A program made the translations under genes and the position numbers. The notes below the pieces were generated by a model. The model was not told where the DNA came from. It saw only the letters and a program-made list of their open reading frames with translations, and ran no database searches. Shown one piece after another: positions 34,845 through 46,990 of a stretch of 64,000 nucleotides of DNA (within the stretch, counting starts at the first letter, position 1; every line of letters starts with the position of its first letter). Source of the DNA: Laccaria trichodermophora. Lineage: Eukaryota; Basidiomycota; Agaricomycetes; Agaricales; Hydnangiaceae. The stretch covers positions 3,844,001 through 3,908,000 of the forward strand of contig JACTVC010000001.1 in NCBI GenBank assembly GCA_018417955.1. Direction: 5' to 3'.

Positions 34845-36109
34845 GATGGTAAAGACAAAGGTTGAAAGGTAAAAAAGCAAAATGGGATAGCAAGAACAAA
34901 GTGGGGGGGGAAGAAAGCAGTGGGAAGAAAGAGCAATCTCACCACATGCTGTTATACCAGGGCATAGGGTTTCCCTTGTCCATCTTAGGAAATTTGAGTT
35001 TAATTATTTATTAAGTCTACTGTACATGTCTGCATAAGAATAAATGAAAAAGGAAAACAAGATGGCAGGTGGATTTCCCGCCATCTCGTTGTGTGTAGGA
35101 ACTAACAAAAGAAACGAGGCAGCAGGTGAGATCACCTGCCACCTCGACAAACAATGACGAAGGGCGGCCTGTGGTTTTCATGGGCAGCGTGGTGTTTTCG
35201 TGGGTGGCATGGTGTTTTTGTGTGGGTGGAAGGGTGTTTTCGTGTGGGCGGCGTGGTGATTTCGTGGGTGGCATGGTGTTTTCATGGGCGGCAGGGTGTT
35301 TTCATGGGTGGTGGGGTGTTTTTGTGTGGGCGGAATGGTGATTTCAGGTGGGCAGTGTGGTGATTCATGGGTGGCGTGGTGTTTTCGTGTGGGTGGAAAG
35401 GTGATTTGATGTGGGCGGCATGGTCATTTTGTGGGTGGCATGGTGTTTTCATGGGTGGCGGGGTGTTTTCATGGGTGGTGGGGTGTTTTCGTGTGGGCGG
35501 AATGGTGATTTGATGTGGGCGGCGTGGTGATTCATGGGCAGGGTGGTGATTCGTGGGTGGCATGGTGATTTCGTGTGGGTGGAAGGGTGATTTCTTGTGG
35601 GCAGCATGGTGATTTCGTGGGCGGCATGGTGTTTTCATGGGCGGCAGGGTGTTTTCATGGGCGGCAGGGTGTTTTCATGGGTGTTGGGGTGATTTTGTGG
35701 GCGGCAAGGTGATTTTGTGGGTTTTCGGGTGATTTTGTGGGTGGTGGGTGGTCGTTACATGGGTCATGAGTCAAATACTGATGACGGAATGGGGGGGACG
35801 GACTCACAAATTATCAGAGACAACGAACAACATCAATGTTGTCGTCGATGTTGTTCGTCGTCATCCCATTGCCTCCTTGCCTTGTTGACACGTTGCCTCG
35901 TTGGCCGCCTAGTGTGTTCGCATCGTTGTGGCCGTCGTTTGGTGGTGTGGCATTGTCGTGGTTGTTGCCGTTGTGGTTGTTGCTGTTGTCAATGTGGTTG
36001 GTGGGAGGGAATGGAAGTGGCGGGGAAGAGTATGGTTGGTGGTGGGAGGAAAGGAAAGGGTGTTGCGTTTGTTTGGTAACAAAGGTAAAATAAACAAACA
36101 ACTGACTGG
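34845..36109. repeat. E3 GC-rich 5' module with minisatellite
   Basis: From about 35,155 to 35,760 some 25-30 imperfect copies of a 20-24 bp unit (GTGGGTGGCATGGTGTTTTC-like) follow one another. Then come an AT-poor stretch with an ACAACATCAATGTTGTCGTCG hairpin-like motif near 35,826-35,850 and the subterminal region. It probably includes the promoter of the minus-strand transposase. No gene. Confidence 0.7.
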
Positions 36110-38879
36110 ATTCCATTGCATTCCATTCCTGCCATTCCTGCAGAACATTCCGGTGTCAATTCCAGAATGCCCAAATTCCGCCGGAATGGTAAGGCACTGG
36201 AATGATGAAAATAGCAGGCCTCCCTGCTAAATTTCATTCCTCCAGAATCCACCGGAATCTGCAGGAATGACCGGAATCCTGCAGGAATTAGGGGGGCACT
36301 GATAAGACCTCGCTGCAATGGTGGATTCAGTGTGCACTGTCAATGATACATACATGTCCAGCTCTAAATAACTCCGGATTAGTTTAAGGAGATGGAATCC
36401 TTCCTTTGAAACATTCTTGGAGAGAATGTTGTGGGCTGCAAAGACAATAATCTGATATATAATGCCTACCTTCCATTTAATAAAAGAGGAGTGACACTAC
36501 TCACCTTTGATATATCCTCATACTTTGATCCATCAGCAAATTCTGTTTTCATAATGCCACTAAAATGATTGAGGCCACTCCAAGAAGAGATTTCAGAAAT
36601 CCTAAAGAAAAAGCCAAAAGTTATAGCAAAGTTGAAACTTGATGCATAGGATGTTAACATACTGAGTATCAAGCAATTTGGCAGACTCCTTTCCAAGCTC
36701 ATTGATATGTCCTTTTACTTCTGGCAGCAAGTGGTCTGAGAAAAGACTGCCATGATAAGCATGAAGGCAATCAAATGAAAGAGCTCTATGTATACCTGAA
36801 CCATGGAAAGTCCAGAAAACATTCTATTACAAAAAACTTCAGTGAAGAAGCAGATTTTATAGAAAATTCTTGCCTCAACATCACAGAGGCCAAACTCTTT
36901 GAGAAGCTCATCTTTTGGACCAGATAAAAGTTTCTGTGCAGCTCTATATATTTCTTCCATCTTTTCTGCTCTCCTTTCTGGGTATATCTTTGATATATTG
37001 GCTTGCTCAGTAGCAGGAACAAGGCAAATTGGACATGGGAAGTTGCTTCCAATCCCTCAAATTGAGGAAAACATGCACCTGAAAGATACATTAGTCTATA
37101 TATGTCAAATGATATTAGAAGATCATACTGTTCCTCATAGTCAGCAGATGCAATCAAGATGAACCAAAATATGTGTCAATCAATGCTGTCTGCACAATTG
37201 GTAAATGTGTAGCCTGTTTTGAGGTATTGTTGGATGGATTCCAGAATGTGAAAAAATGCCTTGTGCCAAACAACTTGTTTGAAATTGACATATCCTTTTT
37301 TCCCTGCTTCTCCAGAATCTTCATCTATCTGTAATTGTTGAGAGTTAGTTCTTGTAATTCAATGAACTAAACAGAGTATGAGCTTACCACTGGAAGCAAT
37401 CCAAATACTCTTCCACCTGCAACACCTGTTCCATTTCTGATTCCAACATCCAAGCTGGCTGGCTGACCAATCACTGGATAGCCCTTGACTGAACCAAAGG
37501 ATGATAGGTGTGTCTTATCTGCATAAATAATCATGCAAAAAGGAAGTGCACCAGGTGGAAGGGTTGACTAAAGGCATTTTTTGTAGTCAGGTTATTGACA
37601 ATTGTAATAACCAAAAGATCCTACTTGAATTCTCCACCAGGCATCAGCTGTCCATGGTTCATCTATAAAACATTCAAATTTCGAGCCATCATACTTGTAG
37701 TGATGCTCAGCATGCCAATGAAACTGTGAAATAAGGCCAGGGTCAGCAAGCAGTTGCCACATCCACTCAAACAATGAATATGTCCAAACATCATGAGAGA
37801 TTTCATCTCCTTTGTATGGGACAGAGATAGTGGTTTTTTAAAACTGCAAATCAGGGGGTTAGAAGTCATAAGTAATTAAATAACATAATTTGAAAGAACA
37901 AAAATCCATACTCCTGAAGTGTGGGCCATCCGAGCATTCTCCCATACATTTTCTAAATCTGTACTGTTCTCAAGTGTGAATTCAGATGGGGTTTTGATGC
38001 ATTGGTGAATGAGTGAGAGAAGTCGGTTGGTCTGGGACTTGTTCATATGTGTATCCAGCATTACTTCCGCAATTTCGAAATCCAGGCATGACCGAAAGGG
38101 TTTCCATAGTTCCAAATCAATTGGGCTGTTGAGAGAAGTTTTGCTGGATGTCGTGTATTCCTCAAAACGGAATATCTGAGCAGGCTTTCCACTATTTGGA
38201 TGAAACTCAACCTTGATATCATCCAGATGGAGGTTGTGACATGTGTCATTCTCACCCATATTGTCAAAATCTGCAAAAGCAGCCATCTTAGAATTATTTC
38301 AATTTTATCGTTATTGTAAGCATACCAATAAAATGAGAATTATCCTCCTCATCTGACTGTAGTGGTGCTTGACCTTGTTGTTGCATGGGGCTAACTGTGG
38401 GTAACACTGGAGTTAAAATCGGTGACTGCAGTCAAGTTTGTCTCATCACCTATATTTTGGGAGCCACTTGCAGTATTTATGACTGCCCCTGGAACAAATG
38501 AAGCTATTCCAATGAACAGATCAGTGAAAGGCTTCCAAAGAAATTCTGCTAAACCCATGCAACAGCCCTTGTTGTCGATCGACATGAGCATTCATGGCTT
38601 GCGAGACCTCTGGAAGCAAATTCCTTGCTGCAATACTGACAAGGAACCTTGGCGGCATCAGTCCTCGTACTCACTTTGGCTTTGGGAGCCATATCACACA
38701 GTTACAGAGGGTGGTAGTAGACGTGGAACCCACAATCTTATCACACTGATCACTGCTGGAGTATCTATTTATATCAAGGCTCACCTCATCAGGTCAGTTA
38801 AGGGTTGTTACAGGATCAGTTCGTTCTGCCAAGCCCTGATGATGCCGGCAACCTACATTACAAGCCAGCTGCCTGATAA

Positions 38880-38960
38880 GGCACCTGGGAAATTTCCAAC
38901 AAGCCCAGTGGTAATATTGCACTTTTGCAGTCATGTGATGCATCTGTCAATGCTTGGGTT
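38880..38960 (+). mobile_element. tRNA-derived SINE head
   Basis: GCCCAGTGGTAATATTGCAC acts as an A-box-like segment and GGGTTCAATCCTTG as a B box, followed by TTCATGTATTT and an AT-rich tail. The spacing is tRNA-like but the stems do not pair fully. Confidence 0.5.
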
Positions 38961-39009
38961 CAATCCTTGTTCATGTATTTATTTTTTATTAATATAATGA
39001 CAAGGGTAA

Positions 39010-39166
39010 TACTCATGTAATACTCAGTTCTGTTCAGCGTCACTCAGCATTTCAGTGACTCAGCGCTGATCAGCACTGAGTAATTCTGAGTGGGGCCATT
39101 GCTGAGTTGCTTCCAGCCAAAATGGCTGGGGAAGGAGGGATTATGTGGGGCACAGACAAGACCTCG
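39010..39166 (-). mobile_element. terminal region beside the Plavaka gene, GAGGTCTT-type end
   Basis: On the minus strand the terminus reads GAGGTCTTGTCTGTGCCCCA, close to the GAGGTCTT ends of KDZ elements E2 and E3. Inside it are repeated ACTCAG/CTGAGT words, a different subterminal motif from the KDZ elements. It lies upstream of the Plavaka start and is its most likely 5' end. The opposite end was not found. Confidence 0.55.
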
Positions 39167-39179
39167 TAAGTTCCAACTT

Positions 39180-39690
39180 CACTTCAGTCACCCAGTGCCA
39201 ACTGACTATTAGTCATGCAAACTCCATGTAAGTTACATGACTAAATGTCATGGACCATATCTATATTCTAGATATATATGGGTCCTAGAAAGCTCTGAAA
39301 TCTAAAATATATTCTTGAGACATGGACCCTGAAATGTCACACAAAAATTATAATGTCTGTGTCACACCACCAAAATATATTTTGCAAGTGAAATGCAGCA
39401 AGGATATATTTTTGGTCAGTGGACCCTGAAATGTCACTGTCACACCTTAGAAATATATTTTTGCTGTGGCTTGGCCTTAGGATATATTTTTCTGGTCTGT
39501 AGGGGTGTCAGGGGTCCTAGTTTCAGCAAAAAACTTGTGATTTTTTCGCTGTCTAGTGTATATATTCTGGAAGATTCTGCAATGATTTCCAGGTATTTTG
39601 GCACAATGTCTGGCTTGTGTTCTCAGTATGTAGGTAGCAATAAGGGGCATCAATAGTATCTGTGATCTACCTGAGTTGCTCAAGTATCAT
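39180..39690 (+). repeat. outer inverted-repeat arm, left
   Basis: Matches 48,398-48,908 in reverse complement with only a few differences in 510 bp. It includes AAAATATATT words every 60-80 bp. Confidence 0.93.
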
Positions 39691-39699
39691 CCACTTAGC

Positions 39700-40260
39700 A
39701 TGGCACTATGAATACAGTTTACATTACAAATTTTCAGCTGCTCAGAGTGCACAAGGTACTTTGTTGTTCGAAAATGCCTCAACAGTGCTACCTTGAAGCT
39801 ATTCAATCCAAGGTTCCCCAAGTTACTTATGTATCATCCACTTTAAATGACATGATGGATACAGCCCACAATACAGATTTTTCAGCTTCTCAGAGTTCAC
39901 AAAGTACTTTGTTGTTTGGAAACATCTAAAACTGTCCTCCAGATAGCATAGTGCTATCTTGAAGCTATTCAGTCTAAAATTCTTGACTTGCTTACAAGTA
40001 TTATCCACTTCAAATGACACTGGATACAGTTCACATTTCAGATGGGTTTTTTAGCTTCTCAGAGTTCACAAAGTACTTTTGTCATTGGAAAACATCTGGA
40101 ACTGTCCTCTGGACAGCACTGTGCTACCTTGAAGCTATTCAGTCCAAGATTCTTGATTGCTTTAGGTTTATCCACTTCAAATGACACTATGGATACAGTA
40201 GGTTTCTCAGCTGCTCAGAGTTCACAAAGTACTCTGTCATTTGAAAATCTCAGCTAGTCA
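39700..40260 (+). repeat. tandem array of a unit of about 155-165 bp
   Basis: About four copies, each with CTTGAAGCTATTCAGTCCAA, a TCCACTT...ATGACA...GGATACAG segment and CAGAGTTCACAAAGTAC. Parts reappear inverted near 48,240-48,380. Confidence 0.75.
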
Positions 40261-41059
40261 AAGGCTCCTGAATTGCTTTCCTTAGAGAGGCAAAGTCTTG
40301 GTGTCAAGGGAGAGCTCACTCCCACTAGCCAAATTGTTCCCTCTATCAAAGCTGTGATCTGGTTGTGGCATTTTACATGCCAAAAAATCTATGTTCACAA
40401 AATATATTTTAAAAATATATATATACCTTGACAACATATAATTTCACATCTTTCCTTGGTACAGTGCTTTGCACTGCCGTCTGCACAATGAGTTTTGGAA
40501 ATCATGTTTGTGTGTGTCATACCATGACCCTCAAATCAACAATGATTCACACACACATCTCATCCAATGCCTGAGGCGCAACAAAAGTTGGGTTTGAGAA
40601 CTTCAAAATTCCCAAAGTTGTCCTGATGTGTGACAATCTGTGATGAACATACAAAACCAAACATAATTTTCGCAAATTCGGTGTGCAAACGGCAATGCAA
40701 AGCAATATAGAGTGAAGCATGCAGGGCTCTATAGATTGTTTGCAGCTGTCATGCAATCTACGCAAGTCACAAATTAGCATATGCATCAATGGCTTCTTTA
40801 AATACTTAGCCAGAGGCTCAACTTCTGGAAGTGGACAATACTCTCATGTTGGCTGATGAATGACTTCTCCCTCAGGTGGGGCCCTTGGTGGTGTCTGCTT
40901 TGAACTGGTTGTTGCAGCTGTTATACAATCTACCCAAGCAACCCACAGAACTCATCAAAGTTTTGTATAAAATATCTTAAAGGGAAGAGGTAAAGGTGGG
41001 TCAGTGCCCAATAAAGTGAACCTCAATAATGAGGTCAATCATACATCAGGTTAGAAAAG
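40261..41059. other. left-arm segment without a matching right-arm copy
   Basis: No gene. A CAGCTGT(C/T)AT(G/A)CAATCTACSCAAG word occurs near 40,745 and 40,915. The right arm has different repeats at the mirror position (47,040-48,170), so the arms are not fully symmetric. Confidence 0.4.
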
Positions 41060-42148
41060 ATTTTATATATATTCTGACAGGATAAATACATTATCTTGCT
41101 TGATCTTGAGAAAAAGCAGCTTGTATGAATATATCTTCTTGAGCCCAAAGATATATATATATTGACTTTAGAAAGATCTATTTGTTGGATAGTATATATT
41201 TTGGGAGTATAAATCAGATTATCAGAATGAATACTCCTGCAAGATATATATTTGTGATATATACATTGCTAAAGAATATATTTGTCAACTATATCTTGAA
41301 CCAAGATATATTTGTCCACTAAAGCTCAAACCAAGATATATTTTCCAACCATATCCCAAACCAAGATACATTATATGTCAACTATATCCTGAATCAAGAT
41401 ACATTATTTTTCAACTATATCCTGTTTTTTTCAACAACATTCTGAACTAAGATATATTCTTGAACTATATCCTGAACCAGGATATAGAACCAGAATATCT
41501 TTTATAATCAAGTATCCTGAAACAAGATCTTGGAAGTTAAATCTATAACTTATAAATATATCCAGAAGAGAAAGTGCATTTAATTCAAGACAACTACATT
41601 AATTTACATCACTACACTAAATATTATATAAAGGGAAGAGGGTGTGAGGAGGGTGGAGGGTGGTAGGCAGTGAGGAAGTGGGGTGAGAGTGGTGGGCAAT
41701 GAGGGAGAGGGGAAGGGGTGGTGAGCAATGAGAGAGGGGTGGTAGGCAAAGAGGGGAAGAGGGGGGGGGGGAGGAAATGGATGGTAGGCAATGAGGGAGG
41801 AGGGAAGGGGGTAGTAGGCAATGGGGGGAAGGGGGTAGTAGGCAATGAGGGAGGGGGAAAGGTGGTAGGCAGTGAAGGAGAGGGATAGTGGGCAGTGAGG
41901 TAGCGGGGTGGTGGGCAGTGAGGGGGAGGAAATAGTGGGAAGTGAGGGAGAGGGGGAGGGGGTGGTGGGCAGTGAGGGAGGGGTATTTGGCCCTCGTCGC
42001 CGTGTGGAGGTGGTGGTCGCGGCCCTCAGGATGTCTTCGTCATCGCCGTCCGTCATTTGTACACCCTCCTGGTCGTCGTCGTCGTTTGTATGCCCTCCTC
42101 CTCGTTGTCGTCATTTGTACGCCCTCCTCCTCGTCGTCGTCATTTGTA

Positions 42149-43107
42149 CCACTAGTAGCTGCCATTTACATCATGTAAAACCTGGCATGTACCATAGAAG
42201 TTCCTGCTTAGCTGCCGTGAATGAAATGAAATGAATTTTCATTCATTCACGGCACCTGTTTCATTCCAAGTAATTCTCATTCATTGCCATTGAGAATGAA
42301 GTACTTTTTGTTTCATTTCATTTCATTTCAATTTTTTCTTCATTGCTACTGACAAGAATGAAATTTATTCTGTTTCATTCATTCCTGGCGACTGTTTCAT
42401 TTTTTTTTTTCATTCCACCATGGCAACTGTTTCATCTTTTGCTTTATTCTTCCATTTCATTCATTCCTGGCGACTGTTTCATTTTTTTTTTTCATTCATT
42501 GCCATGGAATTTTCATTTCATTCTTTCCAGGCAGTTACTTCATTTTCATTTCATTCTTTCAGGCAACAATTTCAATGTTTTAATACACATCTAAATAAGG
42601 AAATAATATACAATTATGCCTGATATGTGTTGTGCCCTACTGCAATGGTGTGGGGGGCCATATGGGGGTACTTTTGCATTTGAGGCTCAAATACACAACA
42701 AGATAAGCATGCTGTTGCCAAATAAGGCACTTAAATATTTTGCATCAATTACATAATCATTTTCCCAGCTCTAGCAATGAAATAGGCACCTGAGAAGAAT
42801 GAAATGAAAATGAATGACTGCCCTAGTAAGAATGAAGCAAAGAATGAAACAGTTGCCATGGTGGAATGAAAGAAAAAAAATGAAACAGTCGCCAGGAATG
42901 AATGAAGCAAAGAATGAAACAGTTGCCATGGTGGAATGAAATAAAAAAATGAAACAGTCGCCAGGAATGAATGAAACAGAATAAATTATGAAGAATGAAA
43001 CAGGTGCCATGAATGAATGAAAATTCATTTCATTTCATTCATGGCAGCTAAGCAGGAATTCCTATGGTACAGCTCAGGAGTACATGATGTAAATGGTAGC
43101 TACCAGT
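42149..43107. mobile_element. MITE inserted in the left arm of the palindromic element
   Basis: The ends are inverted repeats (ACTAGTAGCTGCCATTTACA left; ACTGGTAGCTACCATTTACA right, reverse complement), continuing through GTACCATAG and CCTGCTTAGCTGCC. The interior is built of GAATGAAAT/ATTTCATTC repeats in both orientations. TTTGTA or TTGTA flanks both sides. The right arm of the host element has no such insert, so it arrived after the palindrome formed. Confidence 0.78.
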
Positions 43108-43480
43108 CTTTGTACGCCCTCCTCATCGTCGTCGTTTGTATGCCCTCCTCCTCATCCTCGTCCGTTGTTTGTACACCGTCATCGTCGTCCGTTCGCCATC
43201 GTGGATGTCGTCGTCGTCCTTCATCTGTTCGCAGTCGTCGGTGTCCTCGTCGCACCGTTGATTGGCGCCTGTCCTGCCTCACGTCGTGACGTGGCCGCTG
43301 ACAGGTGGCATGAGGGAGGGTGGCATGGTGAGGTGGGTTGTGCTATCCGTCAAGGGTTAGACAGTGGGGTGTTCTGGTAGTCATGTCATAAAGGGGGGAG
43401 GGGCTTACCGAGGTTCACATGAAATGACGACGACAACGATTACGTCGTCATCGTCGTCCGGCTGGCTGTGACGCATAGTT

Positions 43481-43505
43481 GCCACGTCGCTGACTGCGAC
43501 GTGGC
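43481..43505. promoter_or_regulatory. perfect 10-bp-stem hairpin
   Basis: GCCACGTCGC and GCGACGTGGC flank a TGACT loop. The E2 hairpin at 22,117-22,145 has the same loop and nearly the same stem. Confidence 0.75.
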
Positions 43506-43909
43506 CTAACTTGCTCCTGGTTGTTGTCGTTCTTGGGTGGTCGTGGTCCGCTGGTCGCTCGTGGGGTCGCTCGTTGTTTTTCGTGGGCGGTGGTGTTGGG
43601 TTGTACATTGTTTGATGGGCACTCGTTGCCGTTTCCGGTTGTTGTCTTCGTGGTGTGTGGTTTGTTAGACGGTCGTTGTCAGTTTTGAGAAGCGAGGGTT
43701 GTTTGCGGTGGTAAACGTTGCGTGACATGGCATCCCGGCGACGTGGTGGTGAGGTGGAGTCGCTGGTGTTGACGATGTGTTTGAAGGAAGGAATGTCACA
43801 ATATGTGATGGAGTGTGACATTGGGCACAATTCACACCTAAGATCATGCTCACGCCCAACTCACGCCCAAACCTGTAGCGCCCGCGGTTTCTATTTAAAC
43901 ATTGTAGTG

Positions 43910-44930
43910 TCTGTTATGAAACCTTGTGATATCCCCTTTTTTATTCCAGAGATTCTTAGTGTCTGCTTTTTGAGAAGACAAAATTCTGTAGTGTCCACTT
44001 TTTGGGACCACAATTGTTCACTACAAATCTTTGTACAGTACAAGCTTTTGTAATGAAAAAAGAGGAAACTACAAAAATTGTAGTCTCAAAAAGCTGGTAC
44101 TACAAAACTTTGTAATTATAAAAGGAGAGAATACAAGTTTTGGTAGTTTTGGTAGTCCCAAAAAGTGAAGTACTTAGACAGTACAAAGTTTTTTTTTCCA
44201 AAGAACAGATCGGACAGTGTCATCTTGGTAATACTCTGGGTTCGGTTCTTCAAGAAACAGTTGCAAGAGACTAATGACAAGAAAAAAATGACATGACAGT
44301 TGATGTTCGTGCCATTCCACGATGCAGATACAGGCAAGATGATCCCTAGAATGCTGAATGAGTACATTCATTGTATGTTTCACTTGGAACAAGGGGATCG
44401 CAGAGCTCGCGCAATGAGAGTTTCATCAACAACGGGAGAATGTACATGCGGATCGTCGACGGCGTCTAATGTATAATATTAATAGTCCGTAATTTCAGTT
44501 CGGAAACTGAGTCGTTGTCCAATGTCACCAGGAACACGAAAGATTCCTTCCTGCGAACTTGGCATTAGTCATGGCACCTAATTTATTGCATTGTGGTCCA
44601 GATGCAATGTCTGTAGTGTTCACAAACGCCCAGTGAGTTGCACATGTTTAGTTGTCAAGTGGGAACTTACATGTTGCCTGTTACAGATACGAGCAATTCT
44701 ACATCTACGATGTGATGAGGTTGAGACCGATTATCAACCTGCATATGGTTTGAGGGCTGTTCCGAGCGTGCCTGCACAGAAGACAAATTGAACCCGTTCC
44801 CAGCGGCCTAATCCTCAACAGCATAGCCCTCCTGCAACCCTGGAAGCGGCAATTTTATGAAATACTTTCATGTAATATAACTGTGGGGACAGATCTCTCA
44901 TTAGGTACAAATCTCTGTAATGAATACAAA
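43910..44930. other. central spacer of the palindromic element
   Basis: It contains TTGTAGTGTCCACTTTTTGG words in several orientations (43,905-44,170), like those at 6360-6500, then about 650 bp of higher-CG sequence. A minus-strand frame at 44,392-44,174 (NVLIQHSRDHLACICIVEWH) may be a captured fragment, but I do not recognise it. Confidence 0.4.
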
Positions 44931-46439
44931 TTTACCTAATAGACTACAAAATTCAACTCGAAACGGTGGGTGCTACAGATTTGGGCGGGCGCCGGGAGCG
45001 TGAACTTGCCTTGGAACTTGCACATTGATACCGACGTCACACACTGTGAGTGTGACTCTGTGTGACGTTTCTTTTTTTCTTCAACCCACCACACCAACGC
45101 GTCAACACCAATGACTCCCTCACCACCACGTCGCCGCCATCCCAAGTCACCCAACGTTCAACACCGAAAACGACCATGGCCGCCCAAAACCGATAACAAC
45201 CACCAATAAACCACACACCACAAAGGCAACAAGGGGCAAACGACGATGAACGCCCAACCAAGAACCACGACCGCTGAACAACAACAACAACCTACCAATC
45301 AACAAGAACGACGACGGGCAAACGACGACCAGCCCACACGACAATCGACCACCAGCGTCACGACAGTCGATGAGCGGCGCACGCCATGGCCCCAGGAGCC
45401 CCGAACTACCCAACGAGCGACCAGCGTGCACGAAAAACAAGGACAAGCGCCCTCGACAATTGACCACCAGCGCCCTCGACAATCGTCGAGCGGCGTGGCA
45501 ACTGCAACACAGACGGACGACGACGACGACGACGACGATTACGTCGTCGTCATCATTTCATATTGGGCACTATAAGTAAGTCCCTCCACGTCTATTACCA
45601 CCCACATGACTCACAGGACACCACCACCATCGACCGCCCACTGGCGGTTGACAGCTAGCACTCCCCATGTCACCATACGATCCCTGCCCAAAGGGAAAGG
45701 CATGCCGCCTGTCAGCGGCCATGTCACGGTGCGAAACGACCCCAGGCAGAACAGACGCCATTCAACGGTGTGACGAGGATACGGAAGGGCGAAAGACGGA
45801 CGACGACAACCACGACTGCGAACAGACAACGACGACGAGGGCGTACAACCGGCGGACGACGGAGGGCTTACAACGGCGGACGAGGAGGAGGAGGGCGTAC
45901 AAACGACAACAACAACAACAAGGAGGGCGTACAAACGACGAGACGACAAGGGCGCACAACGGACGGCGACGACGAAGACATCTCGAGCACCCGCCACCAC
46001 CACCTACACACGGCGATGAGGGCCCAATAACCCTCCCTCACTGCCCACCACCCCCTCCCCCTTTCCCTCACATCCCACTATTCCCCCTCACTGCCCACCA
46101 CCCCTCTACCTCATCTACCATGTCCTTCCCCCCTCTTCCCCTCTTCCCCTACCAACCCTCTCTCATTGCTCACCACCCCTTCCCCTCTCCCTCATTGGCC
46201 ACCACTCTCACCCCTCTTCCTCCACCTCTATCTCACTTCCCACTATCCTCCCCCTCACTGCCCACCACCCTCCCTCATTTCCTACCACTCCTTTCTCCCC
46301 TCCCTTATTGCCCACTAACCCCACCACCCCCTCTCCCTTACTCCCTCCCCTTCTCTTTATTTTTTTATTTAATAGTCAATGTAAATGTATGTAGTTATAT
46401 CCAATAAATTGCACCTTTGTCTAGTGAAATTTACAGATA

Positions 46440-46990
46440 CATTTATTGGTAGATTTAGGATATAGTTTAAAAATATATCAAAAAGATGTTCTGTTTAGTT
46501 TAATGATATGTCTGCTGAATATATCCTGGTTCAGAGATATATCCTGGTTCAAGATATAGCTTGAGAATATATCTTGGTAATATATCCTGGTTCAGGATAT
46601 GGTTTGAAGATATGTCTTGTGAATATATCCTGGTTCAGGATGTAGTTTAAAAATATATCTTGGTTGAGAATGTAGTGGGAAAATGCAAGATATACTTGGA
46701 AAATAATGTATCTTGATTCAGGATATTGTTGATAAATATATCTTGGTTCAGCATATAATTAAAATATTTATAATATAGTTCAGAAATGATGTATCTGGAT
46801 TCATGATATGGTTGAAAAAATATATCTTGGTTCAGGATTTAGTGGAAAGATACATGTGGGTTCAAGATATAGTTGTCAAATATATTCTTCAGCAATGGGT
46901 GTATCCTGAATATATATCCTGCAGTAGGATTCATTCTGATGATTGAATATATACTCCCAAAATATGTACCTTCCAAGATTTCTACCTTCC
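46440..46990. repeat. ATATATCCTGGTTCAGGATAT-type satellite, right arm
   Basis: Fifteen or more imperfect copies of a 25-35 bp unit such as AATATATCCTGGTTCAGGAT. Mirrored by 41,060-41,570. Confidence 0.8.

Larger units (their letters stand above)
30652..36311 (-). mobile_element. E3: internally deleted KDZ element inserted in the Plavaka gene
   Basis: GCTGCAAT flanks both sides (30,644-30,651 and 36,312-36,319). The left end is CAGTACTTTATAGTGCCCCA; the right end in reverse complement is GAGGTCTTATCAGTGCCCCC. It is therefore inverted relative to E2, with its gene on the minus strand. Subterminal GGAATCC-type repeats lie at 30,670-30,840 and 36,110-36,300. Excision restores the Plavaka frame around AAGQAELLVFEKLL. 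Confidence 0.93.
29520..38692 (-). pseudogene. Plavaka-family transposase gene, decayed and split by E3
   Basis: Read on the minus strand from the ATG at 38,692. First comes a C2H2-like finger (CQYCSKEFASRGLASHEC), then at 38,286-37,910 the block FRSCLDFEIAEVMLD...NKSQTNRLLSLIH. Next are ISVPYKGDE, FIDEPWTADAWW (near 37,640), YADKTHLSSFG and GYPVIGQPASLDVGIRNGTG (37,450-37,540), and ASADYEEQ (near 37,140). After the E3 insertion the C-terminal MLRVNPNFHNKEHYDCV...IFARLL block appears at 29,790-29,914. The order matches basidiomycete Plavaka transposases, recalled from motifs. Stops (for example TTTTAAAAAACC where FQK is expected, near 37,838) and frame breaks show it is dead. Confidence 0.8.

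Noticed and set aside
35126..35638. Gly/Phe/Trp- and Pro/His-rich frames on both strands
   Set aside because: They translate the E3 minisatellite.
21619..36311. A 14.7-kb composite element bounded by the two near-identical GAGGTCTT ends of E2 and E3
   Set aside because: Each of these ends instead pairs with a nearer CAGTACTT end by a perfect 8-bp target duplication.
38422..38997. 191-codon plus-strand frame
   Set aside because: It lies antisense to the zinc-finger start of the Plavaka gene and has no recognisable motif of its own.
41604..42056. Pro/Ser/Leu-rich minus-strand frame
   Set aside because: It is a translation of the CCCTCC-type repeat in the palindromic element; the mirror arm shows the same artefact at 45,667-46,407.
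44174..44392. Captured host gene in the palindromic element spacer
   Set aside because: The frame is short, unsupported by splice signals and matches nothing I recognise; kept only as a remark.
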